A DNA stretch of 64,000 bases from an uncultured Pelagibacteraceae bacterium (GTDB lineage: Bacteria; Pseudomonadota; Alphaproteobacteria; Pelagibacterales; Pelagibacteraceae), in contig CACJMW010000002.1 of NCBI GenBank assembly GCA_902594655.1, forward strand, positions 38,518-102,517. The letters run 5' to 3'. Position 1 is the stretch's first letter. Every line of letters starts with the position of its first letter. Under the pieces are notes generated by a model, which was given only the letters and a program-made list of their open reading frames with translations, did not search any database and was not told the origin of the DNA. Positions 28,117-37,586 of this stretch are shown piece after piece. The position numbers and the translations under genes were made by a program.

Positions 28117-28494
28117 TTAATTTAAATATTTTGGTTGAATAAAAGCTTTTGTCAACCTTCCTTCTTTTAATAATTCAATCAAAATATTGTGGTTATTATT
28201 AGTTATTTGGTCTGAGTAATAACCATACAAATTAATATTTTTAACAGTCTTAATTGCTTTCGCAAGACTGATTGCTGATCTGATACTGGTATATTTACCT
28301 GGTCCCTGATTTACAAAAACATTATCAATTGTGGATAAATCAATATTTTTTTCTGAAAGAAAGTTAAAAACTAAATTTACCAATTCGTCAAAGTTTTTTC
28401 TACAGTTATCATGCTTAATATTATATTCTTTATCATTATACATGATTTTTAAAAAAATTATTTCCCCAGCAGTATCTATAATCAAATTATTCAT
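28117..28494 (-). CDS. tsaB: Short TsaB-like protein (tRNA t6A synthesis), C-terminal half missing
   Basis: TsaB is the scaffold partner of TsaD in making threonylcarbamoyl-adenosine in tRNA. The product begins MNNLIIDTAGE, the start of the actin-like fold (normally ILAIDTS), and contains FVNQGPGKYTSIRSAISLAKAI, the conserved TsaB GPGSFTGLRIG segment. It is only 125 residues against roughly 210-230, so the second subdomain is gone. The frame is clean and ends nine bases before fur, suggesting a shortened gene. Its first 53 bases overlap the start of the divergent deacetylase gene. No rimI follows. Confidence 0.75.
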   Translation of the reverse strand: MNNLIIDTAGEIIFLKIMYNDKEYNIKHDNCRKNFDELVNLVFNFLSEKNIDLSTIDNVFVNQGPGKYTSIRSAISLAKAIKTVKNINLYGYYSDQITNNNHNILIELLKEGRLTKAFIQPKYLN

Positions 28495-29506
28495 ATTATT
28501 TTTAATTCATATTGAAATAGCATATTCAAATGAAAGTTATAATAAATATTTTGCAAATGAGAAAGGAATTGTTTCTATAATGTATCATAGATTTAACGAG
28601 ACTAAGTATCCATCTACTAATATTCAGATGGATATTTTTAAAGAACACATAAATATTATTAAGGAAGGCGGCTATGAATTTTTAAATCCGAATTCACTTT
28701 CTGAAATATTTTTTGTTGAAAAGAAAGAAAAAAAATTTTTATTGACCATAGATGATGGTTATGTGTCTTTTTATAAAAATGCTTGGCCTTATCTTTTAGA
28801 AAATGAAATACCTTTTTTAATTTTTATATCAACAGAAGCTGTTGGAAAAAATGGCTATATGAATTGGGATCAAATAAAAGAGATTGAAAAATATGATTTT
28901 GTTTCTATTGGAAATCATTCACATTCACATGATTATTTAGTAAATTTTGATTTCAATGATTTTAAAAATGATATTAAAAAATCTATAAATATATTTAAAA
29001 ATAATTTAGGTTATAATCCTATTTTTTTTTCATATCCATTTGGAGAATGGAGTTCAGATCAGAAAAAGATTATAAGTGAAAATTTTGATTTTGCGTTTGG
29101 TCAACATTCTGGAGTAATTGATCTTAATAAAGATCAATATGAATTACCAAGATTTCCAATAAATGAAAAATATGGAAACCTAGAGAGATTCAAATTTATA
29201 GTAAACCTTTTACCCTTCCAATATAAAAAAGTTTTCCCTGAAGAAAAAATAATAGATGAAGATAACCCTCCTGAAATGAAAGTAGAATTTTTTAAGGATC
29301 AAGAAATTAATAATATTAACTGTTTTTCAAATGAAGGTACCGGTTGGGATAACTCAAAGTTGCAGATCGAAAACAATGTTTTAAAAATTAATTTTCGTGA
29401 CAAATTTAAACAAAGGAGAGGAAGAATTAATTGCTCTATAAAAGATAAAGATGGATGGAGATGGTTTGGTGTTCAATTTATTCTAAAAAATATAAAAGAA
29501 AATTAA
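28442..29506 (+). CDS. Secreted polysaccharide deacetylase family protein
   Basis: The catalytic NodB-homology domain has LLTIDDGYVSFYKNAWPYL (Asp pair), the metal-binding IGNHSHSHDYL (HSHSH for HxxxH) and FFSYPFGEW. YHRF near the start is typical of PgaB/IcaB-like deacetylases. A signal sequence (FKKIISPAVSIIKLFILFLI) precedes it, so the enzyme is exported. ATG at 28442 gives 354 residues; the ORF track start at 28331 lies deeper inside tsaB and spoils the signal peptide. About 90 C-terminal residues are outside the NodB domain and unassigned. The substrate is unknown. Confidence 0.82.
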   Translation: MIFKKIISPAVSIIKLFILFLIHIEIAYSNESYNKYFANEKGIVSIMYHRFNETKYPSTNIQMDIFKEHINIIKEGGYEFLNPNSLSEIFFVEKKEKKFLLTIDDGYVSFYKNAWPYLLENEIPFLIFISTEAVGKNGYMNWDQIKEIEKYDFVSIGNHSHSHDYLVNFDFNDFKNDIKKSINIFKNNLGYNPIFFSYPFGEWSSDQKKIISENFDFAFGQHSGVIDLNKDQYELPRFPINEKYGNLERFKFIVNLLPFQYKKVFPEEKIIDEDNPPEMKVEFFKDQEINNINCFSNEGTGWDNSKLQIENNVLKINFRDKFKQRRGRINCSIKDKDGWRWFGVQFILKNIKEN

Positions 29507-30651
29507 ATCAGATTTTTAATAGCTTCGCTACTTGGTAGAATTTTAACATCGTCAAAATCAGTTAATGAGTTTTGTTCAATAATTTTTTTTAAAGTTTCTG
29601 TATATTTTTTCCCAGTTTCAGCATAATTATCTAAATAATTTACTAACTCCAAACTATTTAAATTACCTTCATTATCTCTTTGAATTGCTCTAGCGTATCG
29701 CATTTTTTTATAAGAGTTATGAGTATTTAGGTTTCTTGCATATGCTCTAACAGATGATTTTAATACATTAAACATCATTACTTTGTGGGTTGTTCCCGCC
29801 TCAGCAGCGGCTGGCTTAATACCTTTATCGGTATATGTCCACTGTCCAAATAAAGCGTTGCCCTCAAGTGCAAATCTTGATGTACCCCATCCGGTCTCTT
29901 TTGCGGCTTGAGCAATTGCCATGGATACTGGGATTATATCCATTCGTCTTTTTAAAGTTGGTATATCTTTTTTCAAAACACCGTATTGTTTAAATTTCTT
30001 ATTTAACCATTCATTATCTGAATTAGAATTATTGTTTTTATTTAAAATAGCAAAAAGTTTTTTTCTATCTAAAAGTATTTTATTATTCTCCTCTAGTATA
30101 AGTGGCAAAACTATTTGGATAAATAATTCTTTTCTTTTTTTAACATTTTGAATTTCCTTCAACTCATATGGAAGCTTGCCTATTTCCACGGGTTTTGCAA
30201 TTTTATTTAATCTAACATCTCTTAAATTATAATTTGTATCTTCAAAAAGTTGATATAGGACTGAAGCATTCAATCTTACTCCACTTTCAAGCGAATCCTC
30301 CTCGGTGACTTCACCATATAACTCCTGATAAACTAAATCTTGATCACTATCATTTTCATCATTTAAATCTAAATCTAATGATTTACCCTCTAAAACTAGA
30401 GATAATTTTTTATTTGATGCATTTTCAATTTCGGGGTTAGGTGTAAATATTTTGCTTAAGTATGTATGTGTTGGAGGTAGTAAATAAAAAAATAAAATAA
30501 TTAATAATGAGGCAAACGAAATTTTATATAAATTTATTAAACTATTTTTTTTATTTAAAACTGATTTTCTCGATATTAAAAAACCTTTTTTTAAAAGAAT
30601 TTTCCTTAAAGATTTAATGTCTATAGATTTTAATGAAACACCTTTAAGCAT
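29503..30651 (-). CDS. Bax-like glucosaminidase-domain membrane protein
   Basis: The protein has one N-terminal membrane anchor (YKISFASLLIILFFYLL near 45-61), an acidic linker and a C-terminal glucosaminidase domain: IPVSMAIAQAAKETGWGTSRFALEGNALFGQWTY, with the catalytic Glu in KETGWG near 260, as in Bax and FlgJ-type hydrolases. It should face the periplasm and cut peptidoglycan glycan strands. It follows nfu by four bases and its end overlaps the convergent deacetylase gene by four bases. Confidence 0.85.
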   Translation of the reverse strand: MLKGVSLKSIDIKSLRKILLKKGFLISRKSVLNKKNSLINLYKISFASLLIILFFYLLPPTHTYLSKIFTPNPEIENASNKKLSLVLEGKSLDLDLNDENDSDQDLVYQELYGEVTEEDSLESGVRLNASVLYQLFEDTNYNLRDVRLNKIAKPVEIGKLPYELKEIQNVKKRKELFIQIVLPLILEENNKILLDRKKLFAILNKNNNSNSDNEWLNKKFKQYGVLKKDIPTLKRRMDIIPVSMAIAQAAKETGWGTSRFALEGNALFGQWTYTDKGIKPAAAEAGTTHKVMMFNVLKSSVRAYARNLNTHNSYKKMRYARAIQRDNEGNLNSLELVNYLDNYAETGKKYTETLKKIIEQNSLTDFDDVKILPSSEAIKNLI

Positions 30652-30655
30652 AATA

Positions 30656-31204
30656 TTAATTATTAATTGGAATAACTTCAGTAACCTCAGGAATATAATG
30701 TTTTAGTAAGTTTTCAACACCTTGTTTTAAGGTCATAGTAGAGCTTGGGCATCCTGAGCAGCTTCCTTGCATTTCAACTTTTACTTTGCCATCTTTATAT
30801 TCTTTAAATTTAATATCTCCCCCATCCCTTGCAACAGCGGGTCTTATTTTTGTTTCCAATATTTTTATTATTTTTTCTTCAATTTCATCCAAATTTTCTG
30901 TTTTATTTTTTTCTTTTGAACTTTCATAAACATGTTTTTTTCCACTTGAATAATATTCGTTTATAAATGAAATAATAATATGTTTTATTTCATTCCAGTC
31001 TTTATCAGAATTTTTGTTGACAGATAAAAATTCATCTGAAAGAAAAATTCCTGTAACTCCATTTACCGATAATATGTTTCTGATAAGTTCGTTTGAAGTC
31101 TGAGACTTTTCTGTAAATTCTACAGGTCCTGATAAGGAAACTTTCTCGCCAGGTAAAAATTTAAGTGAATTTGGATTTGGTGTATTTAAAGTTTGTACGA
31201 ACAT
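30656..31204 (-). CDS. NifU-like Fe-S scaffold/carrier protein (Nfu)
   Basis: The 182-residue protein has the Nfu N-terminal domain (TLNTPNPNSLKFLPGE ... GVTGIFLSDEFLSVNK) and a C-terminal NifU domain with GDIKFKEYKDGKVKVEMQGSCSGCPSSTMTLKQGVENLL, in which CSGC holds the Fe-S cluster at the dimer interface. It delivers clusters to client proteins; MiaB and the Nth protein in this window are plausible clients. The eukaryotic-type domain order is usual in alphaproteobacteria. It lies between trpS and the Bax-like gene. Confidence 0.93.
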   Translation of the reverse strand: MFVQTLNTPNPNSLKFLPGEKVSLSGPVEFTEKSQTSNELIRNILSVNGVTGIFLSDEFLSVNKNSDKDWNEIKHIIISFINEYYSSGKKHVYESSKEKNKTENLDEIEEKIIKILETKIRPAVARDGGDIKFKEYKDGKVKVEMQGSCSGCPSSTMTLKQGVENLLKHYIPEVTEVIPINN

Positions 31205-31251
31205 ATAATGTATATAAATACAAAATTTTTTTTTTAAAGAATTAATTATTA

Positions 31252-32253
31252 TTAAAAACCGATGATTTTTTTAATATTTATAATTTTTTTGTATGCAATT
31301 TCATTTGCTTTGTCTGCGCCATCTTTTAAAATTTTATCTATGAATGTTTCATCCTTTAATAATTTATTTGTTTCATAGGAAATTGGTGAGATTTTTTCTA
31401 CAACTAAGTTTGCTAATTTCTCTTTTAAATCTGAAAAATTTTTTCCAGAAAACTCATTAATTGTTTTGGTTAGTGGCTGATCACTAAGACTTGAATAAAT
31501 ACCTAACAAATTTTCTGCTTCTGGTCTTTTTGATAATCCATTTTCATTATCAGGTAATGTTTGGGTATCTGTTTTTGCCTTTTTGATTTTGTTTGAAATT
31601 TGGTCGCTACTGTCTGTTAAATTAATTCTACTTAATTCTGACGGATCTGATTTACTCATTTTCTTATTTCCATCTTTTAAACTCATTATTCTCGCAAAAT
31701 TTTTTTGTATTAATGGTTCGGGCGCAACAAAAAAATTGGGTGATTTGAAATCTAAATTGAACTTGTTTGCAATATCTCTAGATAACTCTAAGTGTTGTTT
31801 CTGATCCTCTCCGACTGGTACATGAGTTGCATCATAAAGCAAAATGTCAGCAGCCATTAGAATAGGATAAACGTAAAGACCAACGCTGGCTTTTTCTTTA
31901 TCTTTACCAGCTTTTTCTTTAAATTGAGTCATTCTATTTAACCATCCCATCCTTGCAACACAACTAAGAATCCATGAAGCCTCTGAGTGAGCTGGGACTA
32001 AAGATTGATTAAAAATTATACTTTTTTTGTAATCTAGACCACTAGCAATAAATGTTGCTGCTGTTTCTCGAATATTTTTTTTTAACTGAATTGGATCTTG
32101 ATTAATCGTAATTGCGTGAAGATCAACTACACAATAGATACATGAATTATTATTATCATTTTGTAAATTTACAAAGTTTTTTATTGCACCTATATAATTT
32201 CCAAGATGAAGGTTGCCTGTAGGCTGAACTCCAGAAAATATTTTTTTACTCAT
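31252..32253 (-). CDS. trpS: Tryptophanyl-tRNA synthetase
   Basis: TrpS charges tRNA-Trp. The 333-residue class Ic synthetase has the HIGH-equivalent [12 protein letters not shown] (residues about 13-24), [15 protein letters not shown] near 145 and KMSKSDPSE near 200. Length is normal. It lies four bases downstream of murJ on the same strand, a pairing common in alphaproteobacteria. Confidence 0.97.
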   Translation of the reverse strand: MSKKIFSGVQPTGNLHLGNYIGAIKNFVNLQNDNNNSCIYCVVDLHAITINQDPIQLKKNIRETAATFIASGLDYKKSIIFNQSLVPAHSEASWILSCVARMGWLNRMTQFKEKAGKDKEKASVGLYVYPILMAADILLYDATHVPVGEDQKQHLELSRDIANKFNLDFKSPNFFVAPEPLIQKNFARIMSLKDGNKKMSKSDPSELSRINLTDSSDQISNKIKKAKTDTQTLPDNENGLSKRPEAENLLGIYSSLSDQPLTKTINEFSGKNFSDLKEKLANLVVEKISPISYETNKLLKDETFIDKILKDGADKANEIAYKKIINIKKIIGF

Positions 32254-32257
32254 ATAT

Positions 32258-33787
32258 TTAATACTTTAATTTAATATCTGAATATTTAAAAGTTTTTGTT
32301 ATTAATGATATTGAGATATAAACTATGATAGTAATCACAACTAACAAAAATATAGTAAATAATTTAAATTCGCTACTGAATATTAAATATTCATAACATA
32401 AATTTATAAGAACTTTGAATAAATATATTGAGATTGTAGATACCAAGATTATTTTTAAATTTATAATATTAAAAATATTTTCGACACCAAAATACCTATT
32501 TGAATATAATTTTAAAAACAGCAAAAGAGCATTTATCCATGAAGATATAGTTGTTGCAATAGGTATAATAATAAATCCAACTTCATCAAAAAATGATATG
32601 CTTATTGAAATATTAATTACAACAGATATTAGAGAATAATGAAATGGAGTTTTTGTGTTATCTCTAGCAAATAAAAAAGTAGAAAAAACTTTAATAATTG
32701 CAAATGCAGGAAGGCCTAAGGCAAAATAATATAGCGCCCTTGCAGAATTTGATACACTTACTTCATCAAATGCTCCATAACCAAATAATGCAGATGTAAT
32801 TTCTTTTGAACCCACAACTAAAGCCATCGATGCTGGCAAACTTAAAAAAAGACATAATTCAAAAGCTTTATTTTGAATAAAGTCTACTTTGCTATTGTCG
32901 CTCATTTTTATATGCTTGCTTAAATTTGGCAAAATAACTGTACCAATTGCAATACCAGCAATTGCAAGATTAATTTGATAAATTCTATCTGCGTAATAAA
33001 GGTAAGATACTGCGCTTGCTTGAAAAGATGCAATAATCGTTCCAACAAGAATATTAATTTGTGTAACTCCAGATGAAAAAATTCCAGGTAAAAATTTGCT
33101 GAAGAATTTTTTTATTTTCTTTGTTATTTTTAATCTAAAACTTATGTTCGGTAAAAAATATTTTCTCGCATAGAAATAAACAAAAACTAATTGAATTAAC
33201 CCCGCAAATGATACTCCATACGACAAGTATATAACAAGTTTATCACTTGAATTTTTTTCGAAAAAAATAATTAAAATCAAAATTAAATTTAATATAATTG
33301 GTGCAGCTGCAGCTACACCAAACCTATTATGAGAATTTAAAATTGCTGAAAAAAATGATGCTAGACTTATAAAAAGTAAAAAAGGAAATGTTATACGAGT
33401 TAATAAAGTTGTCAGTTCTAATTTACTTGTGTCATCATAAAATCCTGGGGCAATAAGATATATAAAGCCAGGCATGAATATTTCGATAATTATTACTAAA
33501 AATAAAAGTGCTAACATTAAAAAATTGAAGGCATCATTGGCAAATTTTTTAGCTTTTACTTTTCCTTTTGTTAGCTCTGATGAATAACTGGGGACAAATG
33601 CAGCATTAAATGAGCCCTCTGCAAAAAGTCTCCTAAATGTATTGGGTATTCTAAAAGCAACAAAGAAGGCATCTGCAACTGGTCCTGATCCAAGATAAAT
33701 TGCAATTAAAACATCTCTTAAATAACCCAGAAGTCTGCTGATAATGACAAAGAAGCTGAATGTACCTGTTGACTTAATTAAGTTCAT
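32258..33787 (-). CDS. murJ: Lipid II flippase MurJ (MviN)
   Basis: MurJ flips lipid II across the inner membrane for peptidoglycan synthesis. The 509-residue protein is almost entirely transmembrane (about 14 helices) and has the MOP-family N-terminus [50 protein letters not shown], including the conserved RDV and RLF-AEG motifs. It is divergent from maeB with 50 bases between the start codons and heads murJ-trpS-nfu-bax-like. Confidence 0.96.
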   Translation of the reverse strand: MNLIKSTGTFSFFVIISRLLGYLRDVLIAIYLGSGPVADAFFVAFRIPNTFRRLFAEGSFNAAFVPSYSSELTKGKVKAKKFANDAFNFLMLALLFLVIIIEIFMPGFIYLIAPGFYDDTSKLELTTLLTRITFPFLLFISLASFFSAILNSHNRFGVAAAAPIILNLILILIIFFEKNSSDKLVIYLSYGVSFAGLIQLVFVYFYARKYFLPNISFRLKITKKIKKFFSKFLPGIFSSGVTQINILVGTIIASFQASAVSYLYYADRIYQINLAIAGIAIGTVILPNLSKHIKMSDNSKVDFIQNKAFELCLFLSLPASMALVVGSKEITSALFGYGAFDEVSVSNSARALYYFALGLPAFAIIKVFSTFLFARDNTKTPFHYSLISVVINISISISFFDEVGFIIIPIATTISSWINALLLFLKLYSNRYFGVENIFNIINLKIILVSTISIYLFKVLINLCYEYLIFSSEFKLFTIFLLVVITIIVYISISLITKTFKYSDIKLKY

Positions 33788-33837
33788 AAATCATATTAGT
33801 CTTAATTTAGCTCTATTTGTATATCTAATTAAATCAA

Positions 33838-36123
33838 ATGAAAAAAAATAAGGTTGAACATTACACTATTAAAGAGGCTTTAGATTTCCATTCCTTAGGA
33901 AAACCTGGAAAAATTGAGATTACACCCTCAAAACCTATGACAACTAAAAGAGATCTAGCGCTTGCCTACTCACCAGGTGTTGCTTCTCCAGTTTTAGAGA
34001 TTAGTAAAAACGCCAACTTAGCTTACGATTATACCTCTAAAGGAAATTTAGTGGCTGTTATAAGCAATGGATCTGCAATTTTAGGTTTGGGTAATCTTGG
34101 TGCGGCTGCTTCTAAACCTGTCATGGAAGGTAAAGCAGTACTATTTAAAAGATTTGCAGATATCGATTCGATAGATATTGAAGTTGATAGTAAAAATAAT
34201 GATGAAATAATTAATACGATTAAAAATATATCATCTACATTTGGAGGAATTAATTTAGAAGATATTGCTGCACCAGATTGTTTTATTATTGAACAAAAAT
34301 TGAAAAAAATAGTAGATGTACCTATTTTTCATGATGATCAACATGGAACAGCAATTATTACAACTGCAGCTTTAATCAATGCTTTAGATATTAATGGTAA
34401 ATCAATTAAAAAAGTTAAAGTAGTCGTTAATGGAGCTGGAGCATCTGCTTTGGCATGCACAGAACTGTTTAAAAAAACAGGTGTTAAACATGAGAATTTA
34501 ATTATGTGTGATCGAAAAGGTGTGATCTATAAAGGTAGGGATAATGTAGATCAATGGAAATCAAAACATGCTGTAAAAACAAAATTTAGATCTCTAAAGG
34601 AAGCAATTAATGGGGCAGACGTATTTTTAGGACTTTCAGCAAAAGACGCTCTTACCAAAGATATGGTAAAATCAATGGCAAAAAATCCTATTATATTTGC
34701 TTGTGCAAATCCTGATCCTGAAATTACACCAGAAAAAGTTGAGGAGGTTAGGAAGGATGCTATAGTTGCGACTGGTAGATCTGATTACCCAAATCAGGTT
34801 AACAATCTTATAGGATTTCCTTATATTTTTAGAGGAGCCTTAGATGTTAGAGCACAAACAATAAACGAAGAAATGAAAATAGCTGCTGCACACGCTATAG
34901 CCGATTTAGCAAAAAAGAGAGTTCCGGATGAGGTAGCCTCAGTAATGGGAGGGGTAAGACCAACCTATGGTAAAGAATATATTATTCCCTCAACTTTTGA
35001 TCCAAGGCTTATAAGTGTAATCCCTGTCGCCGTAGCTAAAGCAGCAATTAAGACAGGTGTTGCTAGAAAAAAAATAAAGGATTTTGATCTTTATGCTGAA
35101 CAGTTAAAAAATAGATTAGATCCATCTGTTACAGTTATGCAAGGAATAAACTCATTAATAAGAAAAAAACAAAAAAAAGTTGTATTTGCTGATGGGGAAG
35201 ATGAAAATAATTTGAAGGCTGCTATAGCCTTTAAAAATAGTGGATTAGGAATACCGATATTAGTTGCAAAAAAAGAATTGGTTAAAAAAAAATTAAAAGA
35301 AATTGGTTACAATGAAAACCTTGATATAGAAATTGTTAACTCTACTGATGCTAAAAAAAGAGATAAATACACAAAATTTTTATTTAAAAAATTACAAAGA
35401 GAACAAGGATTATTGGAAAGAGATTGTGATAAGCTAGTTAGAAATGATAGAGTTATATGGTCTACATGCATGGTATCATGTGGAGACGCAGATGCAATGG
35501 TAACTGGAAATACTAGGAGATATTCAGCCTCACTAGAAAAAGTCTCAACTGTAGTTAACGCAAGACCTGGAGAAATGGTTTTTGGTCTAAACTTAGTTGT
35601 AAATAGAGGAAAGACTGTTTTAATTGCTGATACAGCAGTTAATGAATGGCCAAATTCTGAACAATTAGCTAGTATTGCTATTTCTTCCTCCAGAATTGCA
35701 AGACTATTTGGTATGGATCCTAAAGTTGCATTCTTATCTCATTCAACATTTGGTCAACCGACAACTGAGAGAACTCTTAAAGTTAAAGAGGCTGTAGAAA
35801 TTTTAGATAAAAAGAAAGTAGATTTTAAATATGATGGGGAGATGCAACCTGATGTAGCTCTCGAAGAAATTTTCAAAGAACTGTATCCTTTTTCTGAAAT
35901 AGTTGGAAATGCTAATATATTAATTATGCCAGGCCTACATGCATCTGCAATTTCATTTAAGCTAATTAAAGCAATGAGTAGAGCAAAAGTAATAGGACCA
36001 TTGCTTATAGGATTAGCAGAACCAATAGAAATTGCACCACTTAGAACTTCAACATCTGAAATATTAAACCTTGCTTCTGTTGCAGCATACTCATCTGAAA
36101 TTATTGACTACAATAAAAAATAA
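33838..36123 (+). CDS. maeB: NADP-dependent malic enzyme with C-terminal phosphotransacetylase-like domain
   Basis: MaeB oxidatively decarboxylates malate to pyruvate, giving NADPH. The N-terminal domain (about residues 1-425) has AYSPGVASPVLEI, GLGNLGAAASKPVMEGKAVLFKRFADID, the metal-binding EDIAAPDCF, and the NAD(P)-binding VVNGAGASALACTELF. The C-terminal 320 residues are a phosphotransacetylase-like domain (MVSCGDADAMVTGN, FLSHSTFGQP), regulatory rather than catalytic in this family. At 761 residues it is full length. It has its own promoter region opposite murJ. Confidence 0.95.
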   Translation: MKKNKVEHYTIKEALDFHSLGKPGKIEITPSKPMTTKRDLALAYSPGVASPVLEISKNANLAYDYTSKGNLVAVISNGSAILGLGNLGAAASKPVMEGKAVLFKRFADIDSIDIEVDSKNNDEIINTIKNISSTFGGINLEDIAAPDCFIIEQKLKKIVDVPIFHDDQHGTAIITTAALINALDINGKSIKKVKVVVNGAGASALACTELFKKTGVKHENLIMCDRKGVIYKGRDNVDQWKSKHAVKTKFRSLKEAINGADVFLGLSAKDALTKDMVKSMAKNPIIFACANPDPEITPEKVEEVRKDAIVATGRSDYPNQVNNLIGFPYIFRGALDVRAQTINEEMKIAAAHAIADLAKKRVPDEVASVMGGVRPTYGKEYIIPSTFDPRLISVIPVAVAKAAIKTGVARKKIKDFDLYAEQLKNRLDPSVTVMQGINSLIRKKQKKVVFADGEDENNLKAAIAFKNSGLGIPILVAKKELVKKKLKEIGYNENLDIEIVNSTDAKKRDKYTKFLFKKLQREQGLLERDCDKLVRNDRVIWSTCMVSCGDADAMVTGNTRRYSASLEKVSTVVNARPGEMVFGLNLVVNRGKTVLIADTAVNEWPNSEQLASIAISSSRIARLFGMDPKVAFLSHSTFGQPTTERTLKVKEAVEILDKKKVDFKYDGEMQPDVALEEIFKELYPFSEIVGNANILIMPGLHASAISFKLIKAMSRAKVIGPLLIGLAEPIEIAPLRTSTSEILNLASVAAYSSEIIDYNKK

Positions 36124-36124
36124 A

Positions 36125-36718
36125 TTAATTCTTTTGAATTCTCAAATCATCAACTAACAATATACTTGCGATTACATCTTCAACATCAAGTATCTGTTTT
36201 GCTTCATTTATAACTTCATCCTTTTCCTCTGAAGTTTCGGCTATTCCATAGATATAGATTTTTTTTTTGTAAGTATCTATGTTATAATTCACTGCTTTTG
36301 TATTTTTGTTGAATATTAAAGCAGATCTTAATTGAGATGTTATAAGTATATCTTTTGCTGATTGCTTAAAATTAAATTCATCTTTAATCTTTAAATCGTT
36401 TTTGACTGATCGTGCTCCTTTTATTTCCCAAGCCATTTTGGTTATATTTAACTTCTCCTCCACAGTGTCTACTTTCCCTGTAATAAAAATTCTTCCATCC
36501 AATATTTTGGTTTTAACATTAAGTAAATAACTTTTGTTCATTGATAATAGTTTAGCATCAAGACTTTTATCCATAATAGAGTCATCAATTTGAGTTCCCA
36601 GAGTTCGTGGATCCATTGCAACTGTCACACCAGTGCCAAATATTCCTGTTGAGGAGGTTCCAACACATGAGGATAGTAGTACTAATAATAACAAAGATGT
36701 TAATAATTTATTTTTCAT
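36125..36718 (-). CDS. BON-domain outer-membrane lipoprotein
   Basis: The first ATG of the ORF (36790) lies deep in rsmI. ATG at 36718 gives MKNKLLTSLLLLVLLSSC, a textbook lipoprotein signal with lipobox LLSSC, and 197 residues. Two BON domains follow (LSMNKSYLLNVKTKILDGRIFITGKVDT and SQLRSALIFNKNTKAVNYNIDTYKKKIYIYGIA). Dual-BON lipoproteins such as DolP/YraP maintain outer-membrane integrity. The start overlaps the rsmI stop by 11 bases and Lnt above can process it. Confidence 0.88.
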   Translation of the reverse strand: MKNKLLTSLLLLVLLSSCVGTSSTGIFGTGVTVAMDPRTLGTQIDDSIMDKSLDAKLLSMNKSYLLNVKTKILDGRIFITGKVDTVEEKLNITKMAWEIKGARSVKNDLKIKDEFNFKQSAKDILITSQLRSALIFNKNTKAVNYNIDTYKKKIYIYGIAETSEEKDEVINEAKQILDVEDVIASILLVDDLRIQKN

Positions 36719-37559
36719 TTTTGATTTCAAGACAATAATTATAAATTTTTGATTTTGATATATTTTTTTCTTGAGATAATATGCGAACAATATCTTTTAC
36801 CGATTTATTTTGAATTAATTTTTTTATCTTTTTTTTATCCGATTCGTTCAAATTTTCCTTTTCCTGATGTTTTTTTTCTGAAATTACAACAGTAACTTCC
36901 CCTTTGGGATTAAATCCAAAATCATTAATTTCCGCAACTTTTCCCCTATAAAAACTTTCGTGAAGCTTGGTTAATTCTCTACAAATTAAGATTTCCCTTT
37001 CTGAAAAATATTCTTTCAGTAATTCGAATTTACCTTTCAATTTTTTAGCAGATATAAAAAAAATAATTGAACACTCAAAATTTTTAAATAATTCAAAATC
37101 TTTTTTAACTAGATTATCGGAGTTAGATAAAAAACCATGAAAGTAAAACTGGTTTGAAAAGCCTGAAATTGATAGTGATGTAATAACAGCTGAAGGACCA
37201 GGTATGGGAGTGACTTTGATGTTATCTTTTATACACTGATTTATTAATATTTTTCCCGGATCAGAAATTGTAGGAGTACCAGCATCACAAATTAAAGATA
37301 CTATTTTACCATCTTTTAAAATTTCAATTATTTTTTCTAAATTTTTTTTTTCATTAAATTTATGATATGAAATAATTTTATTACTTATTTTATAATGGGT
37401 TAATAATGTTTTAGATACTCTAGTATCTTCACAGAGCAGAATGTCGGATTGGCTCAGTATATCTATTGCTCGCAAAGTTATATCTTTAAGATTTCCAATA
37501 GGAGTTGAAACAATATAAAGACCATTAATAATCTTATTTTTGTCTTCTTTAAGTGCCAT
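36708..37559 (-). CDS. rsmI: 16S rRNA 2'-O-ribose C1402 methyltransferase RsmI
   Basis: RsmI methylates C1402 in the 16S decoding centre. The 283-residue protein has GLYIVSTPIGNLKDITLRAIDIL at the N-terminus, LLCEDTRVSKTLLTHY near 40, SLICDAGTPTISDPG near 88 and VTPIPGPSAVITSLSISGF near 115, all diagnostic. It is divergent from the LpoA-like gene with 27 bases between start codons; TATA-like boxes on both strands overlap in that gap. The rsmI/LpoA-like pairing is common in proteobacteria. Confidence 0.96.
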   Translation of the reverse strand: MALKEDKNKIINGLYIVSTPIGNLKDITLRAIDILSQSDILLCEDTRVSKTLLTHYKISNKIISYHKFNEKKNLEKIIEILKDGKIVSLICDAGTPTISDPGKILINQCIKDNIKVTPIPGPSAVITSLSISGFSNQFYFHGFLSNSDNLVKKDFELFKNFECSIIFFISAKKLKGKFELLKEYFSEREILICRELTKLHESFYRGKVAEINDFGFNPKGEVTVVISEKKHQEKENLNESDKKKIKKLIQNKSVKDIVRILSQEKNISKSKIYNYCLEIKNEK

Positions 37560-37586
37560 ATCGTAGGCTATAATATTTAAAATAAA

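Noticed and set aside
36719-36790. Upstream start of the BON lipoprotein
   Set aside because: It lies deep in rsmI and would bury the lipoprotein signal peptide that begins at 36718.
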